The translations under genes were made by a program, and so were the position numbers. Below, one piece after another: positions 39,405 through 49,933 of a stretch of DNA of 64,000 nucleotides (positions within the stretch are counted from its first letter, which is position 1; the number at the start of each line of letters is the position of its first letter). The notes below the pieces were generated by a model. The model searched no databases. It saw only the letters and a list, made by a program, of their open reading frames with translations, and was not told where the DNA came from. This DNA is from Poteriospumella lacustris (lineage: Eukaryota > Sar > Chrysophyceae > Chromulinales > Dinobryaceae). Where the stretch lies: positions 61,563-125,562 of the forward strand of contig SMOI01000075.1 of assembly GCA_008000375.1 (NCBI GenBank), written 5' to 3'.

Positions 39405-41803
39405 CACCAGCAGCGGCGGCGGCGGCGAGCGGCTGTCGTCGTTCGAGGCGAAGCTGCTCGAGCTCGAGGCGATGATGAAGGCCGGCGCGCCGCTCGTCGT
39501 CAGCGCGACGCCCAGTCGCCGCCCGTCGCAGTCGAGCGTCAGCGGCGACGTGAGCGTCGTCGTCGGCGGTGGCGCTGCGCTGCTGCCGCCGCTGCCGCCG
39601 CCGCAGCGCCGCGCTCGACGCGGTCGACGCCGCCGGTCGATGCGGCGCCTCCGTCGCCGTCGACGGTCGATGGCCCCGCCGCAGCGAAAGACACGACGCC
39701 AGCGTCGACGCCGACGCCGACGCCGACGCCGCCGCTGCGGCCGCGCGACGTGGGCATCGCCGCCCTCGACGCCGGCGCCTTCGCCGCCGCTGCGCCCGCC
39801 GCTGCGCCGGCGGCTGCTGCGTCGTCGGTGGCGTCGTCGCCTCCGCCGCTCGCGGCGAAGGTCTCGTTCCGCCTCGCGAAGATCGACGAGGAACCCGCCG
39901 CCGAGCCACCGCCACCGACGGCGACGGCGACGGCGACGGTCGCTGCGCCCGCCGCTGCGCCGCCGCTGGCGCCGGTCGTCGCCGTCGCGAGCCCCGCCGC
40001 CGTCGCTGTCGCCGTCGCTGTCGCTGCAGCGCCACCGACGGTCGCGCCGCCCGCCGCCTCGGCCGCCGTCTCGAGCGGCGCAGAGGACGCGGCCGCAGCG
40101 CCGAACGTCTTCGCCACGTGGCGCCAGCGCACGGCGACGACGGCGACAGCGACGGCGACAGCGACGGCGAAGGGGGCGACACCGCAGCAGCAGCAGCAGC
40201 AGCAGCAGCCCGCCTCGACGCCAACGACGCCGCAGCCGGCGACGCGGCCGTCGGCACCGGCCACAGCGACGGCGACTCCGCCGCCCGCGGCGACTCCCGC
40301 GACGCCGACGCCCGTCGCAGTCGTCGCACCCGCCGCCGCCGCTGCGCCACCTGCGACCGCCGCGCAGCCGTCGCCGCCACCCGCCGCCGCTGCCGACGTC
40401 GCCGCCGCCGACGCTGCGGTCAACGCGGCTCCCGCCGCAGCGGCAGCGGCAGCGGCGGCTGCACCGGCGGCCGTCGCGTCCCCGGCGCCGCAGACGCCGC
40501 AGCCTTCCGCCGCACCCGCCGCGACACCCGCCGCGGTCACCGGCGCAGCGGCGGAGCCGACGCCGCACGCGCGACGGCCGCCGGTCGCCGTCGCTCCGCC
40601 GCAGCCGCCGACGCCACGACGCCGACGCAGCCGCCGCAGCCGCCGCAGCCGCCGCAGCCGTCGCCGCCGCCTCGGCGCCGTAGCCCGCCGCAGCGTCGCC
40701 CGCCGCGAAGCAGCGACGCCGACGCTGACGCCGACGGCGACGCGACGACGCTGACGCTGAGCGACGCGCCGCTGAGCGACGAGCGCCTCGCCGCTGCCGC
40801 CGCCGCCGCCGCCGCGCCGGGGCCGCGTGACGACGCTGCGTCTCGAGGCGGCGGGCGTCACGTCGCTGGCGCCGCTGCAGCTGACGCGGCGGTTCCCGTC
40901 GCTGACGACGCTGTCGCTCGCGCGCAACGCGCTGCCGGCCAACGCGCTCGACGCGCGCGCCGCTTCGCCGTCGCTGTCGCCGTCGCTGTCGCTGCTGCTG
41001 CCCGCGGCGACGCTGACGTGTCTCGACGTGTCGCACAACGCGCTGCGCGACCTCGGCGGCCTCGGCGCCTGCGTCGCGCTCACGACGCTGAACGTGTCGC
41101 ACAACGCGCTGCGCCAGCTGCACGGCGGCGTCCCGCCGAGCCTCACGGCGCTCGACGCGTCGCACAACGCGCTGCCGTCGGTGCACAGCCTCCGCGCGCT
41201 GGCGCTGGCGCCGCGCCTCGTGTCGCTGTGTCTCGCGGGCAACGCGCTGCTCGACGCGCTGCCGAACGCGCGTGTCGCGCTGACGTCGCTGCTGCGGCGC
41301 TGCGGCGGCTCGACGGCGTCGACGTGGCGCCGCCGAAGCGGCCGGCGCCGTCGCCGCGTACCGCCCGATCAGCGGCATCGGCCACCGCCCGGCCACGTCG
41401 GTTTCGCCGCGCGGCCCGCGCCGCATCGCTCGCCGCCGCCGCGACACCGACGCGACACGGCGCAGTCGGCGGCGGCGGAGGCGCCGCTGTCGCCGGTGGC
41501 GGAGCAGCGGCTCGTCGAGCGGCTGCACCGCGCGCGTCCTGCGCCGCCGCCGGCGGCGACGGCAGCGTCGACGTCGACGGGCGGCGGCGGCGACGAGGAC
41601 GCGGCGGGGTCGCCGTCGCGTCGCCGGCCGCCGAAGACGCTGACGCGGCAGTCGCTGGCGGCCGTCGTCGACCGCCTCAGCCAGCCGCGACACGCGCCGC
41701 CGCCCACCGCCACCGCCGCCAGCGACACCGCGCCACCGCCGCCGCCGGTCGTGTCCCGCGGCGGAGCGGCCGCCGTCGCTGCGACGCGCAGCCGATCGCC
41801 GCC

Positions 41804-41836
<33 letters not shown>

Positions 41837-44790
41837 GCCGCCGCCGCGACGGCGCCGTCGTCGTCGCCGCAGCCGCAGCGGCGGCGGCGGCGGCGGTGGA
41901 CGAGTCGCCGCACGCGACGGTGCGCACGTGGCTCGCGGCGAAGCGGCGGGACGCGCAGCGCGTCGCCGACGTGTTCCGCGTGCCCTTCGCCTGCGCCGCC
42001 GACGACGCCATCGACGCCGCGACGCTCGCCGCCTTCGACGCCGCCGTGGCGCGTGTCGCGCCGTGTCTCGAGATTCCGCTGCCGATCCGCCGCGCGGTGA
42101 AGCGCGACGCCGTCGACGCGGCGACGCTGCGCGCGATCGACGCGACGATGACGGCGCTGGACCAGGCGCTCGCGCTGCTGCAGACGCTGCGCACCGTCGC
42201 CCTCCTCGCGTGTCGCGACACCGGCGGCGACACCGGCGGCGGTGTCGCGCTGCCGTTCGCGACGGCGCTGCGGCTGACGATGGCGACGCCCGCGGGCCGC
42301 GCCGTGAGCGAGGCGCTGCTGCTGCCGCACGGCGTCGTCTACCCGCCGACCGCCGACGCCGCCGAGGCCCTGCGCCGTGTCGCGCGGGACGCCGAGACAC
42401 ACGTGTCGCCGGTGGCCGCACCGCCCGCCGTTGCGGCGGCAGCGACCGTCGCCGGCGTCGACGCGGCCACCGACGGCGGCAACGCCGATGACGACGACGA
42501 CGGCGACATCGACGGCGACGCGGCGTTTTCGCATCGCATCCGCGACGTGTCGCAGCCGCCGCCCGGTGCCGCCGACGCGTCGCAGCCCACCGCCACCGCC
42601 ACCGCCGCCGCCGCCACCGTCAAGGGCGGCGGTCCCTCGAGGGACGACCTTCGTCCCTCGCCCGGCCCCAGTCCCTTCGACCCTAGTCCCTTCATGGATC
42701 GCATGCGACAGCGCATCGCGCGGCGCTTCATCCCCGCCGCGCTGCTCGACACCACCGCCACCGCCACCGACGCTGCCGCCAGCGTCGCCGACGGTGACGT
42801 CGACGTCGGAGCCACGGTCGCGGTCACCGCGACGCAGCCACCGCCACCGCCACCGCAGCCGTCGCCTGCGGTCGAGTCGCCGCTGCCGCCGGCGGTGTCC
42901 CAAGAGCAACCGGCGGCCCGCGCCGTGTCGCAGCCCGCGACACAGCCCGCGGCGGTGTCGCAGGTCGCGCCGCCCGTCGCGACGCAGCCGCCGCCGGTGA
43001 CAGTCGCCGCGGAGCCACCGACGGCGGCCGAGACACAGCGCGACCGCACCGCGTCGCGTGACACAGCAGCGACCATCGCCGCGGCGGTGGCGGAGGAGCG
43101 ACCGCCGCAGCCGCCGCAGCCGCCGACCGATGCGCCGCTCGTCGAAGAACCGTCGCCTGCGTCGCGGCCGCCGTCACCGGAGCCGCTCGCCGCCGCCCCC
43201 ACCGCCGCTGCCCCTGCGGCTGCCCCTGCGGCTGCCCCTGCGGCTGCGGTGGCCGTGTCGCCATCGCCGTCACCGTCACCGTCGCCGGTGTCGCCGGTGT
43301 CGCCGGTGTCGCGGCCGGCGGCGGTGTCGCCCGTCGCGCCGCCGTCGCCGTCGCTGTCGCCGAAGCGACCGTTCGCCTACGCGGCGCCGGAGACGGCGGC
43401 GAAGCTCGTCGTGCCGATCCCGTCGCTGAAGACGGCGACCAGCGGCCGGCTCCAACGCGGCGCCAGCAGCGGCGCCAGCAGCGGCGGCGGCGGCCCGCGC
43501 GACACACCCGACGCCATCGACCGCGACTCGCTCAGCGCTTCGCCGCAGGACGCCGCCGCCCCCGTCGCCGCCGTCGCTGTCGTCGAAGCGCCAGCCCCAG
43601 CTGCCCCGGTCGCCGCGGAGGCTCCGCAGCCGACGCCGCCGACGCCGCAGCCGACGCCGCAGCCGCCGACGGTGGCCGAGCCGCAGCTGCAGCCGCCACC
43701 CACCGCCGCGACACAGCCACCGCCCGTCGCCGTGTCGCAGCCGTCGCCGGTGTCGCAGCCGTCGCCGGTGTCGCAGCCGTCGCCGGTGTCGGCGTCGCTG
43801 TCGGGGGCCGGCAGCTCGTTCGCCGCGCGTCTCGCGAGCAAACGACTCGCGCAGCAGCAGCAGCAGGCGACACAGCCGCCGGTGTCGCAGCCGCCGGTGG
43901 CTCCGTCGTCGCCGGTGGCGCGTCCCATCGTCGCATCCGCCGCCGCCGCGGCGCCTGCGTCGCCGTCACCGTCGCTGGCGATCGACACGGCGCTCGGCAG
44001 CCCCAGCGCCGCCACGGCGACGGCGACGACGGCGACGACGGAGCGGCCCGCCGCCTTCGCCGTGTCGCCCACCTCCTCGTTCACCGCCTCGACCGCTACC
44101 GCTACCGCTGCCGGTGTCGCGACGGTGTCGTCGCCGTCCGCCGCCGCCGCCGCCGTCGCGTCGACGTCGCCGGTGGCGCAGAGCTTCGCCGCGCGTCTCG
44201 CGAGCAAACGAGCGGCGGCGGCGCAGCAGTCGCAGCAGTCGCAGCCGCCGCTGCAGGCGACACAGGCGACACACCACAGCGGCGCGTCGCACGCTTCGCC
44301 GCATGTGTCGTCGCACGTGTCGCACCACCCGTCGCATGTGTCGTCGCACGTGTCGCACCACCCGTCGCACGTGTCGTCGCACGTGTCGTCGCAGGTGTCT
44401 TCGCACGTGTCGCACGCCTCGTCGGAGGCCTCGTCGTCGACCGCAGCGGCTGCCTCGACGCCGGCGCCGTTCGCGACGGTGTCGCACGACACGAGCAGCG
44501 TCTTCCACCGCGACGACACCGCCGCCGACGGCCGCCGCGGCAGCGACACGCCCAGCGAGGCTCGCGACACGCCGCAGTCGGCTGCCACTGGCGGCGGCGG
44601 CGGCGGCGGCGGCGACACCGACGGCGGCGGGGCCCCGCCGCTGCCGCCGAGCACCGTCGCGGCGATGGCGGCGCCCGCGACGCTGTCGGCGCGCGAGCGT
44701 CTGCGGCAGCGCATGGCGCAGCGCAGAGACGACCGCCGCGCCACACCCATCGACGACGCCGCCTCCGCCGCCTCCGCCGCCTCCACCTGA
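37360..44790 (+). CDS. Giant LRR protein, multi-exon, frame interrupted in GC triplet runs
   Basis: One gene of roughly 2,200-2,300 residues. Six splice-supported 5' exons: 37360 to about 37460 (donor uncertain), 37547-37700, 37798-37878, 37993-38148, 38232-38315, and one from 38395. They encode a helical N-terminal region (GIHLGKAVVAEFKKKIKEAG, VEKLWGKIFGVLD, RYNELERILICGFVERGW) that I do not recognise. Sensible peptide then continues to the stop at 44790 only if the frame changes at about 38.65, 39.40, 39.59, 40.62, 40.81, 41.30, 41.43 and 41.88 kb, each inside GC-rich repeats. An SDS22-like LRR block (40840-41330) has LTCLDVSHNALRDL and LTTLNVSHNALRQL, ending in an LRR cap (LRRLDGVDVAPPKRP). 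The rest is Ala/Pro/Ser/Thr-rich, with repeated SFAARLASKR and SHVSSHVS motifs. ATG 37360 or 37411 is the start. Confidence 0.6.
44281..44425 (+). repeat. In-frame His-Val-Ser-Ser coding repeat
   Basis: Within the tail of the LRR giant, units of GTGTCGTCGCAC and GTGTCGCACCACCCGTCGCA alternate about nine times and encode SHVSSHVSHHP-type peptide. The third-codon positions vary little, so the repeat is young. Confidence 0.85.
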
Positions 44791-45145
44791 ACGCCTCCGC
44801 CTCTGTGTCGCAGTGTGTCGCGGTGTGTGTGTCGCGCGTCTGTTTTCGTTTTGTTGTTGTTCGTTGTGTGTCGCCGTGTGTCGTGCTATCGCTGCGACGG
44901 CTGCCGTGTGGCAGTCGTCGTCGTCGTCGTCGCGTGTGTCTGTAACGTGTGTCGCGTGTCTCTCTCGCGGCGCCTAACGACCGTCTGTCGTGTGTCTCGC
45001 TGTGTCTCAGAGCGTGGTGTCGCGGGGTGTGTCTGTGTCTGTGTCTGTGTGTGTCGTGTTAGGAGGGGCGTTAGGAGGGGCCGCGGTGTCGCGGTGGCGG
45101 CGCAGGGCGCAGCAACCGACGAAGGAGAAAAATGAAACGGGCGGC
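44791..45145. other. Intergenic between two convergent giant genes
   Basis: This is 355 bp of 3' flanks, rich in TGTGTC repeats. No gene is visible; small frames in it are low-complexity. Confidence 0.6.
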
Positions 45146-48100
45146 TCATCGGCGGCGACTGGCGCCGCTGGCGGCGGCGGCGGCGGCGGTGGCGGCGGGC
45201 GGCGCGGTGGGCGTCGCGACCCGCCGCGTCAGCTTTGGCGTCTTCGGCGTCTTCGCGCTGCCGCTGGTCGACGTCGCTGTCGCCGTCGCGGTGGGTGTCG
45301 CGGACTTCGACGCGGTGGAGGCGGCGGGTGTCGCGCTGGTGTCGCGGCGGGTCTTTCGCTGCGGCGCCGCAGCCGCAGCCGCAGCGGCGGCGGCGGGCGA
45401 TTTGGCCGTCGCGCGGGCGTCGATGGTGACGCGTTTCGTCGACGTCGTCGTCGTCGTCGGTGTCGCGGCGGCTCTTCGCGTCGCAGGGGCCGACGGAGGC
45501 GCAGCGGCGGCGGCGGTGGCGGCGGGTCGCAGGCGACGCGCGTCCCCTTCGTCGTCGTCGTCGTGGCGCACGGCGTAGCGCTGCGACGGGCGACCGCCGC
45601 CGCTGCTGTGTCCCGCGCCGCTGCTGTGTCCCGCGCCGCTGCTGTGTCCCGCGCGGTGATGGTGCCGCCGGTGGAGGGCGACGGCTTCGTCGTCGTCGTC
45701 GCTGTGGCCCGCCGCGTCGCCGACGCTGCGGTCGCCGTCGCTGTCACCGCCACCGACGGTGCCAGCGCCGCCGCCGTGCGCCTCGAGCGACACCCACCGG
45801 GCGCTGTGCTGCACGACGCGCGCCTCGGGGACGACGTGCGCCTTGTGGTCGACCATCGATTTGTACTTCGACTGGCGCCGCAGCCGCAGCCAGCGGCGAT
45901 ACGCCTTCGCGCCGGCTTTTTTCCGTTGCGCCTCCGCTGCCGCCGCCTGGTGCTTCGCCTGTGCCGCGGCGTGCGCCTGGTGCAGCTGCGCCTGGCGCTT
46001 CTCGAGCAGCCACTTGTCGAACTCTTTGCCCTGCGCCGCGCGGCGCCGCGCGTGTTCTTCCATCGCGACGGAGACGGCGGTGGACAGGTCGCCGCTGAAG
46101 ACCGCGTTGATCTTCTCCTGCCACGCGCGACGGAACAGCGCCAGCTTCTGCGCGGTGACCTTGGTCGACGCGATCGTCACCGGCGGCTTCGTCTTCGCTG
46201 CTGCCATCGCAGCCGCAGCCGCAGCAGCCGCCGCTGCTGCCGCTGTGGCGCCGCTGCCGCTGGGGCCGGCGGCAGCGGCGACCTCGCGCTCGAGCAGCGA
46301 GTCGTTGAGCGGCAGATACGGCGCGAAGACGCTGCGCACGTGCGCGTCGAACTCTTCTTTCGTGACGATGTGCAGGTCGTCGTCGTCCACCGCCACCGCC
46401 GCCGGCACCGCCGCTCCCGCCGCCGCCGACGATGGCACCGCCGCCGCCGCTGCGTCGTCACCGTCCACCGCTGCTGCTGCGTCAGCCGTAGCAGCCGCCG
46501 CCGCCGCAGCGGCGGCGTTGGCAGCGGCGGCGTTGGCGTTGGCTGTGGCGGCGCTGGCCTTGGGCTGGTAGAGCTGCGCGTAGAGGTGGTGGTTCGTGCG
46601 CGCGAGTTTGCGCAGGGCGACGATGGCTTTCGTCTCTTCGCGTCGCTGCTGCGCGTTGAGCGGGATGCCCGTTTTGTATTTGACGTCTTCGAGGTTCTGC
46701 AGCAGCACCGACAGCGGCGCGACCGCCCGGCGACGCTGCCGTTGTCGCGCCATTTTCGACTGCCGCGCGTCTTCCTCCGCGCGGAAGTCGTCGAGCCGCG
46801 CGCGGAACTTCTTCGTGTGCGTCTTCACGAACCAATCGTGGAACGGCTCGCGCCGCCCGGGACCGCCCGCGCCGCCGTTGTCGCGCACGTACGCGTCGTA
46901 CTGCCAGTACAGCGCCTTCGTCAGCGCGCGGTGGACGCTCTCGGACGTTTCGAGTTTGTCGCGGTGCTCGTTCACCGTCTTCGTCAGCAGCACGTCGCGT
47001 TGCTGCGCGCGCTCGTCCTCGGGCAGCTGCTCCCACAGCCGCCAATAGCCCGCCTCGTCCGGCGGCGGTGGCGGTGGCGGCGCCGGCGCCCCGGCGGCCT
47101 TGTCGGTGCCCCGCGCCGCCGCGCCGAGGAGGTGCTCGCGGATCCACTTGCGGATGTTGACGTTGAGCGCGTGTTGGAAGTCGCGGCGGCCGTCGATGTC
47201 CAGCACCCAGCTCTCGATGCGCAGCTCCAGCTCCTGCGCCAGCTCCGTCTCCGAGAGCAGCGTGATGCCGCTCTTCGGCGCCAGGAGGCCGTTGACCTCG
47301 CTCTTCGACAGGTGGTGCGCCTCGCCCTGCAGCGCCCGTTGCAGCTCGGCGGGCAACGCCGGGCGACTCATTTCGCGCTGCAACTTGCGGCCGAGCCACT
47401 CGGACCACAACATCGGCGCGTGGTCCTTCGCGACGCTGGCGCCGACCTCGCCACCGGCGGCGGCGGCGGCGTTGTGGTTGGACGGCGGGCGGTTTTCTTG
47501 CTGCGTCGCATCGGCCGCGGTCGACTGACGCAGCGCGTACGCGAGGCTCGCGGTGCTGAGCGACAGGCGCTTCGCCAGTCGCAGGTGGACGAGGTAGCGC
47601 TTCATCCACTCGCTGCGCACGTGGTCGCCTTTGCCCAGCGCCGTCGGCGGCAACGCGTCGGCAGCGGCGCCATCAGCGGCGGCAGCAGCGGAGGCGGCGA
47701 CGTCGTCTTTGGGCAGTGCGATGATCGCGTCGGCCTTGTCGGCGTAGAGCGTCTGGTACTGCGCCGCGAAGTCGTCGACGAGGCAGCGCAGCGCCAGCAG
47801 CTGATGCTCGTTGAACGTCAATCGCGCGGCCAGAAACGCCACTTGCAGGTCACGCTTCGAGAGCCAGAGCTTCCGCTCGGACTTGACGATGGCGCCGCGC
47901 GGCGGGATCATCGTGTAGTTGTCGATGAAGCCGAGGTTCACCTGGATCAGGTGGTAGAGGTCGGCCTGGCGCACGGCCTCGCAGACCATCGCCTCCACCT
48001 CTTTCTTCACCAGCAACATCTGCTCCGGCGTCAACGCCAAGACACTCGCACGAGACATACGCGTCTCTGAACGAGAGCGCAAGGCAGGACCACCACCGCC

Positions 48101-49258
48101 GCCGCTGCTGGTGGAACGACGACCGCGGCTGGTAGAGCGACCACGTGCGGCGTCGGCGTCGTCTTTCTTCTCGGCGCTACGGCCGCGTAAAGGTCCCACG
48201 TCGAGGTGTTTCAGGTTCTCCAGGTACCGCTCGGTGCGCGATTTGGGTGCGCTGCTGGGCCGTGGCTTCGCCAACTCGGCGATGCGGTTGGTGGTGGGCG
48301 TCGGCGTGGCGCCTTTGGGCCCGGAGGCCATGAGCAGCTTGCGGTTCTGTTCGTCCCAGTAGCTGTTGCCGGTGGAGGTAGCCGCAGCGGGCGACGTCGC
48401 TGGATTGGCTGGCTCGAGGCGGCGCATGTCGTAATGGTCGTGGGGGTCGTGGAACTCGACCGCTTCGTCGTACGGCGACGCCGGCGTGAACCTCGTCTCG
48501 ACCAACACGTCGTCGCGCATCGGCGAAAAGGGCAGCGCAGGAGGCGGCGGGACAGGCGACGACTTCTCACTCGTGGCGAGCATCACTTCCTCCGTGCTTT
48601 CTCCACGACTGGCCGCACGTTTGCCACTGGGCGCTGACTTGGGGCGCTCCCCGTCGGCCTTTTTGCGCGAGTCTTCGATGTACTCGTCGACCTTCAGCTT
48701 CAACGCGTCGGGGTCTTCGAAGCTGTGTGCGTCCCTCGATGGTGGCTGCTGCGATGCAGCGGCCGGATGGATTAAATTGCCAGCGATATCGTATTCGCCT
48801 TCGGCCCAAGTGCGGAAGTCTTCGGTCGCGGTGTGTTCGGTGTCCCAGGCGCCGTCAGATTCTTTGATTTCGTTGAGGTAGCGGTCCACTTTCTCCTGGC
48901 AGAGCTTGAAGAAGTAATTGAGATCGACCAATGGTTGGCCATCCCGGTCGTTGCCCGCAGCACAGATGACATGAACCATGCGCAAGGCGATTTGGGACAC
49001 CGCCAGCTCCAACTCGCGTTTGACGTCTTCTTCTTGATCGATACCCATCGCCGTCGCGAGACCTTTGAGTTTACTGTCGAACTCACGTGCTGGCATGAGT
49101 CCTTTGTTCACGCTCGTCTTAAACCAGACGTTGACGTCCACTTCACGTCCGGCTGCCGTCGCAATCAACAGCGCCGTCTCCATACTCAACAGAGTATAAG
49201 GAGGCTGCTGCTGTGGATCTTGCACGGGTGCCACCGGTACTTTGATCACACTTGACAT
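45146..49258 (-). CDS. Large helical protein of unknown function, 1,370 residues
   Basis: A single uninterrupted frame, unusual for its length in such GC-rich sequence. The first 170 residues are well-ordered (ETALLIATAAGREVDVNVWF, KRELELAVSQIALRMVHVIC, FRTWAEGEYD). Residues 180-400 are basic and Ser/Pro-rich. The middle (about 400-920) is helical with long conserved-looking segments (LTPEQMLLVKKEVEAMVCEA, ERKLWLSKRDLQVAFLAARL). A region near 1080-1170 is rich in A/K/R/W (EFDKWLLEKRQAQLHQAH, AKAYRRWLRLRRQSKYKS), like the W-x-K microtubule-binding repeats of CCDC34/CCDC181/MAP9-type ciliary proteins. The tail is His/Ser/Ala-rich with GHSSGAGHSSG repeats. A cytoskeletal or axonemal role is possible but only inferred from that motif. 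The start is the first ATG (MSSVIKVPVAP). Confidence 0.7.
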   Translation of the reverse strand: MSSVIKVPVAPVQDPQQQPPYTLLSMETALLIATAAGREVDVNVWFKTSVNKGLMPAREFDSKLKGLATAMGIDQEEDVKRELELAVSQIALRMVHVICAAGNDRDGQPLVDLNYFFKLCQEKVDRYLNEIKESDGAWDTEHTATEDFRTWAEGEYDIAGNLIHPAAASQQPPSRDAHSFEDPDALKLKVDEYIEDSRKKADGERPKSAPSGKRAASRGESTEEVMLATSEKSSPVPPPPALPFSPMRDDVLVETRFTPASPYDEAVEFHDPHDHYDMRRLEPANPATSPAAATSTGNSYWDEQNRKLLMASGPKGATPTPTTNRIAELAKPRPSSAPKSRTERYLENLKHLDVGPLRGRSAEKKDDADAARGRSTSRGRRSTSSGGGGGPALRSRSETRMSRASVLALTPEQMLLVKKEVEAMVCEAVRQADLYHLIQVNLGFIDNYTMIPPRGAIVKSERKLWLSKRDLQVAFLAARLTFNEHQLLALRCLVDDFAAQYQTLYADKADAIIALPKDDVAASAAAAADGAAADALPPTALGKGDHVRSEWMKRYLVHLRLAKRLSLSTASLAYALRQSTAADATQQENRPPSNHNAAAAAGGEVGASVAKDHAPMLWSEWLGRKLQREMSRPALPAELQRALQGEAHHLSKSEVNGLLAPKSGITLLSETELAQELELRIESWVLDIDGRRDFQHALNVNIRKWIREHLLGAAARGTDKAAGAPAPPPPPPPDEAGYWRLWEQLPEDERAQQRDVLLTKTVNEHRDKLETSESVHRALTKALYWQYDAYVRDNGGAGGPGRREPFHDWFVKTHTKKFRARLDDFRAEEDARQSKMARQRQRRRAVAPLSVLLQNLEDVKYKTGIPLNAQQRREETKAIVALRKLARTNHHLYAQLYQPKASAATANANAAAANAAAAAAAAATADAAAAVDGDDAAAAAVPSSAAAGAAVPAAVAVDDDDLHIVTKEEFDAHVRSVFAPYLPLNDSLLEREVAAAAGPSGSGATAAAAAAAAAAAAMAAAKTKPPVTIASTKVTAQKLALFRRAWQEKINAVFSGDLSTAVSVAMEEHARRRAAQGKEFDKWLLEKRQAQLHQAHAAAQAKHQAAAAEAQRKKAGAKAYRRWLRLRRQSKYKSMVDHKAHVVPEARVVQHSARWVSLEAHGGGAGTVGGGDSDGDRSVGDAAGHSDDDDEAVALHRRHHHRAGHSSGAGHSSGAGHSSGGGRPSQRYAVRHDDDDEGDARRLRPAATAAAAAPPSAPATRRAAATPTTTTTSTKRVTIDARATAKSPAAAAAAAAAAPQRKTRRDTSATPAASTASKSATPTATATATSTSGSAKTPKTPKLTRRVATPTAPPAATAAAAAASGASRRR

Positions 49259-49933
49259 ATTCTATTGAAATCTGTGAGTGATGTCGATCGCTTTGCAAGT
49301 GTTGTCGACAGTGTTCCTGAGGCAAGAAGTTTCAAAATTCAATGAAAGGCTGAAGACACGTTTTCTTCTTTCTTCTTTCTTCAACAGAGAAATTCGATCC
49401 CAATCCAATTAAGTACCGACTTCTCTTTCCGACAGAATGTGTCAACGATGGGAAGTTTGTATAGAGGTCTCTTTTCATCTTTTCAGGTGGCTCAAGTGGT
49501 TTGATTTTCCTTCGTCGTCTCGTCGTCGCCTCCTCTCGCCGCCGGTAACCGCGCTGCGCTCTCTGCGCGCCACCGTGCGTCCCAGTGCGTCGGTCGGTAG
49601 CAGCGGCGGCGGTGGGTTTTTCAACGGTCAGTTTTTCGCTTTGACGTCAACTTGAGCGCTGAAGGGAATTAGACGTTTAGTTTGACGGCGGTTTGGTGTT
49701 GAGAGGAGTGTGCAAGATGACGACGACGCTTGGGACTCCCCAACGACGACGAGACGCCCCGTCGAGGCGCCTCGTTGAATTGGCATTCCCTGACGAAGGT
49801 AACTGTGGGAACATGGAACAACAATGACAACGCATTGGGAAGGAGTGATTTTGTTCCTTCATGAGTAGTGTCCATGACAAAAGACAGACAGTGAAGTGAA
49901 CACCAAGCGGTAGGACGTGACAACTTCAGGACC
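49259..49933. promoter_or_regulatory. Divergent intergenic region
   Basis: This is 675 bp between the 1,370-residue protein and the first droplet-coat-like gene. It contains TTTCTTCTTTCTTC runs near 49370 and no supported gene. Confidence 0.4.

Noticed and set aside
38600-41900. Programmed ribosomal frameshifting
   Set aside because: Eight switches, all inside simple GC repeats and without a common slippery site, are better explained by sequence indels; kept only as a remote alternative.
38269-42233. Minus-strand frames of 703 and 1,027 codons opposite the LRR giant
   Set aside because: They translate to Arg/Ala/Gly-rich low-complexity sequence, as expected for the complement of GCC/GGC runs; LRR and spliced exons support the plus strand.
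44990-48070. 1,026-codon plus-strand frame opposite the 1,370-residue gene
   Set aside because: Arg/Val/His-rich shadow; the minus strand has an ATG-to-stop frame with ordered segments.
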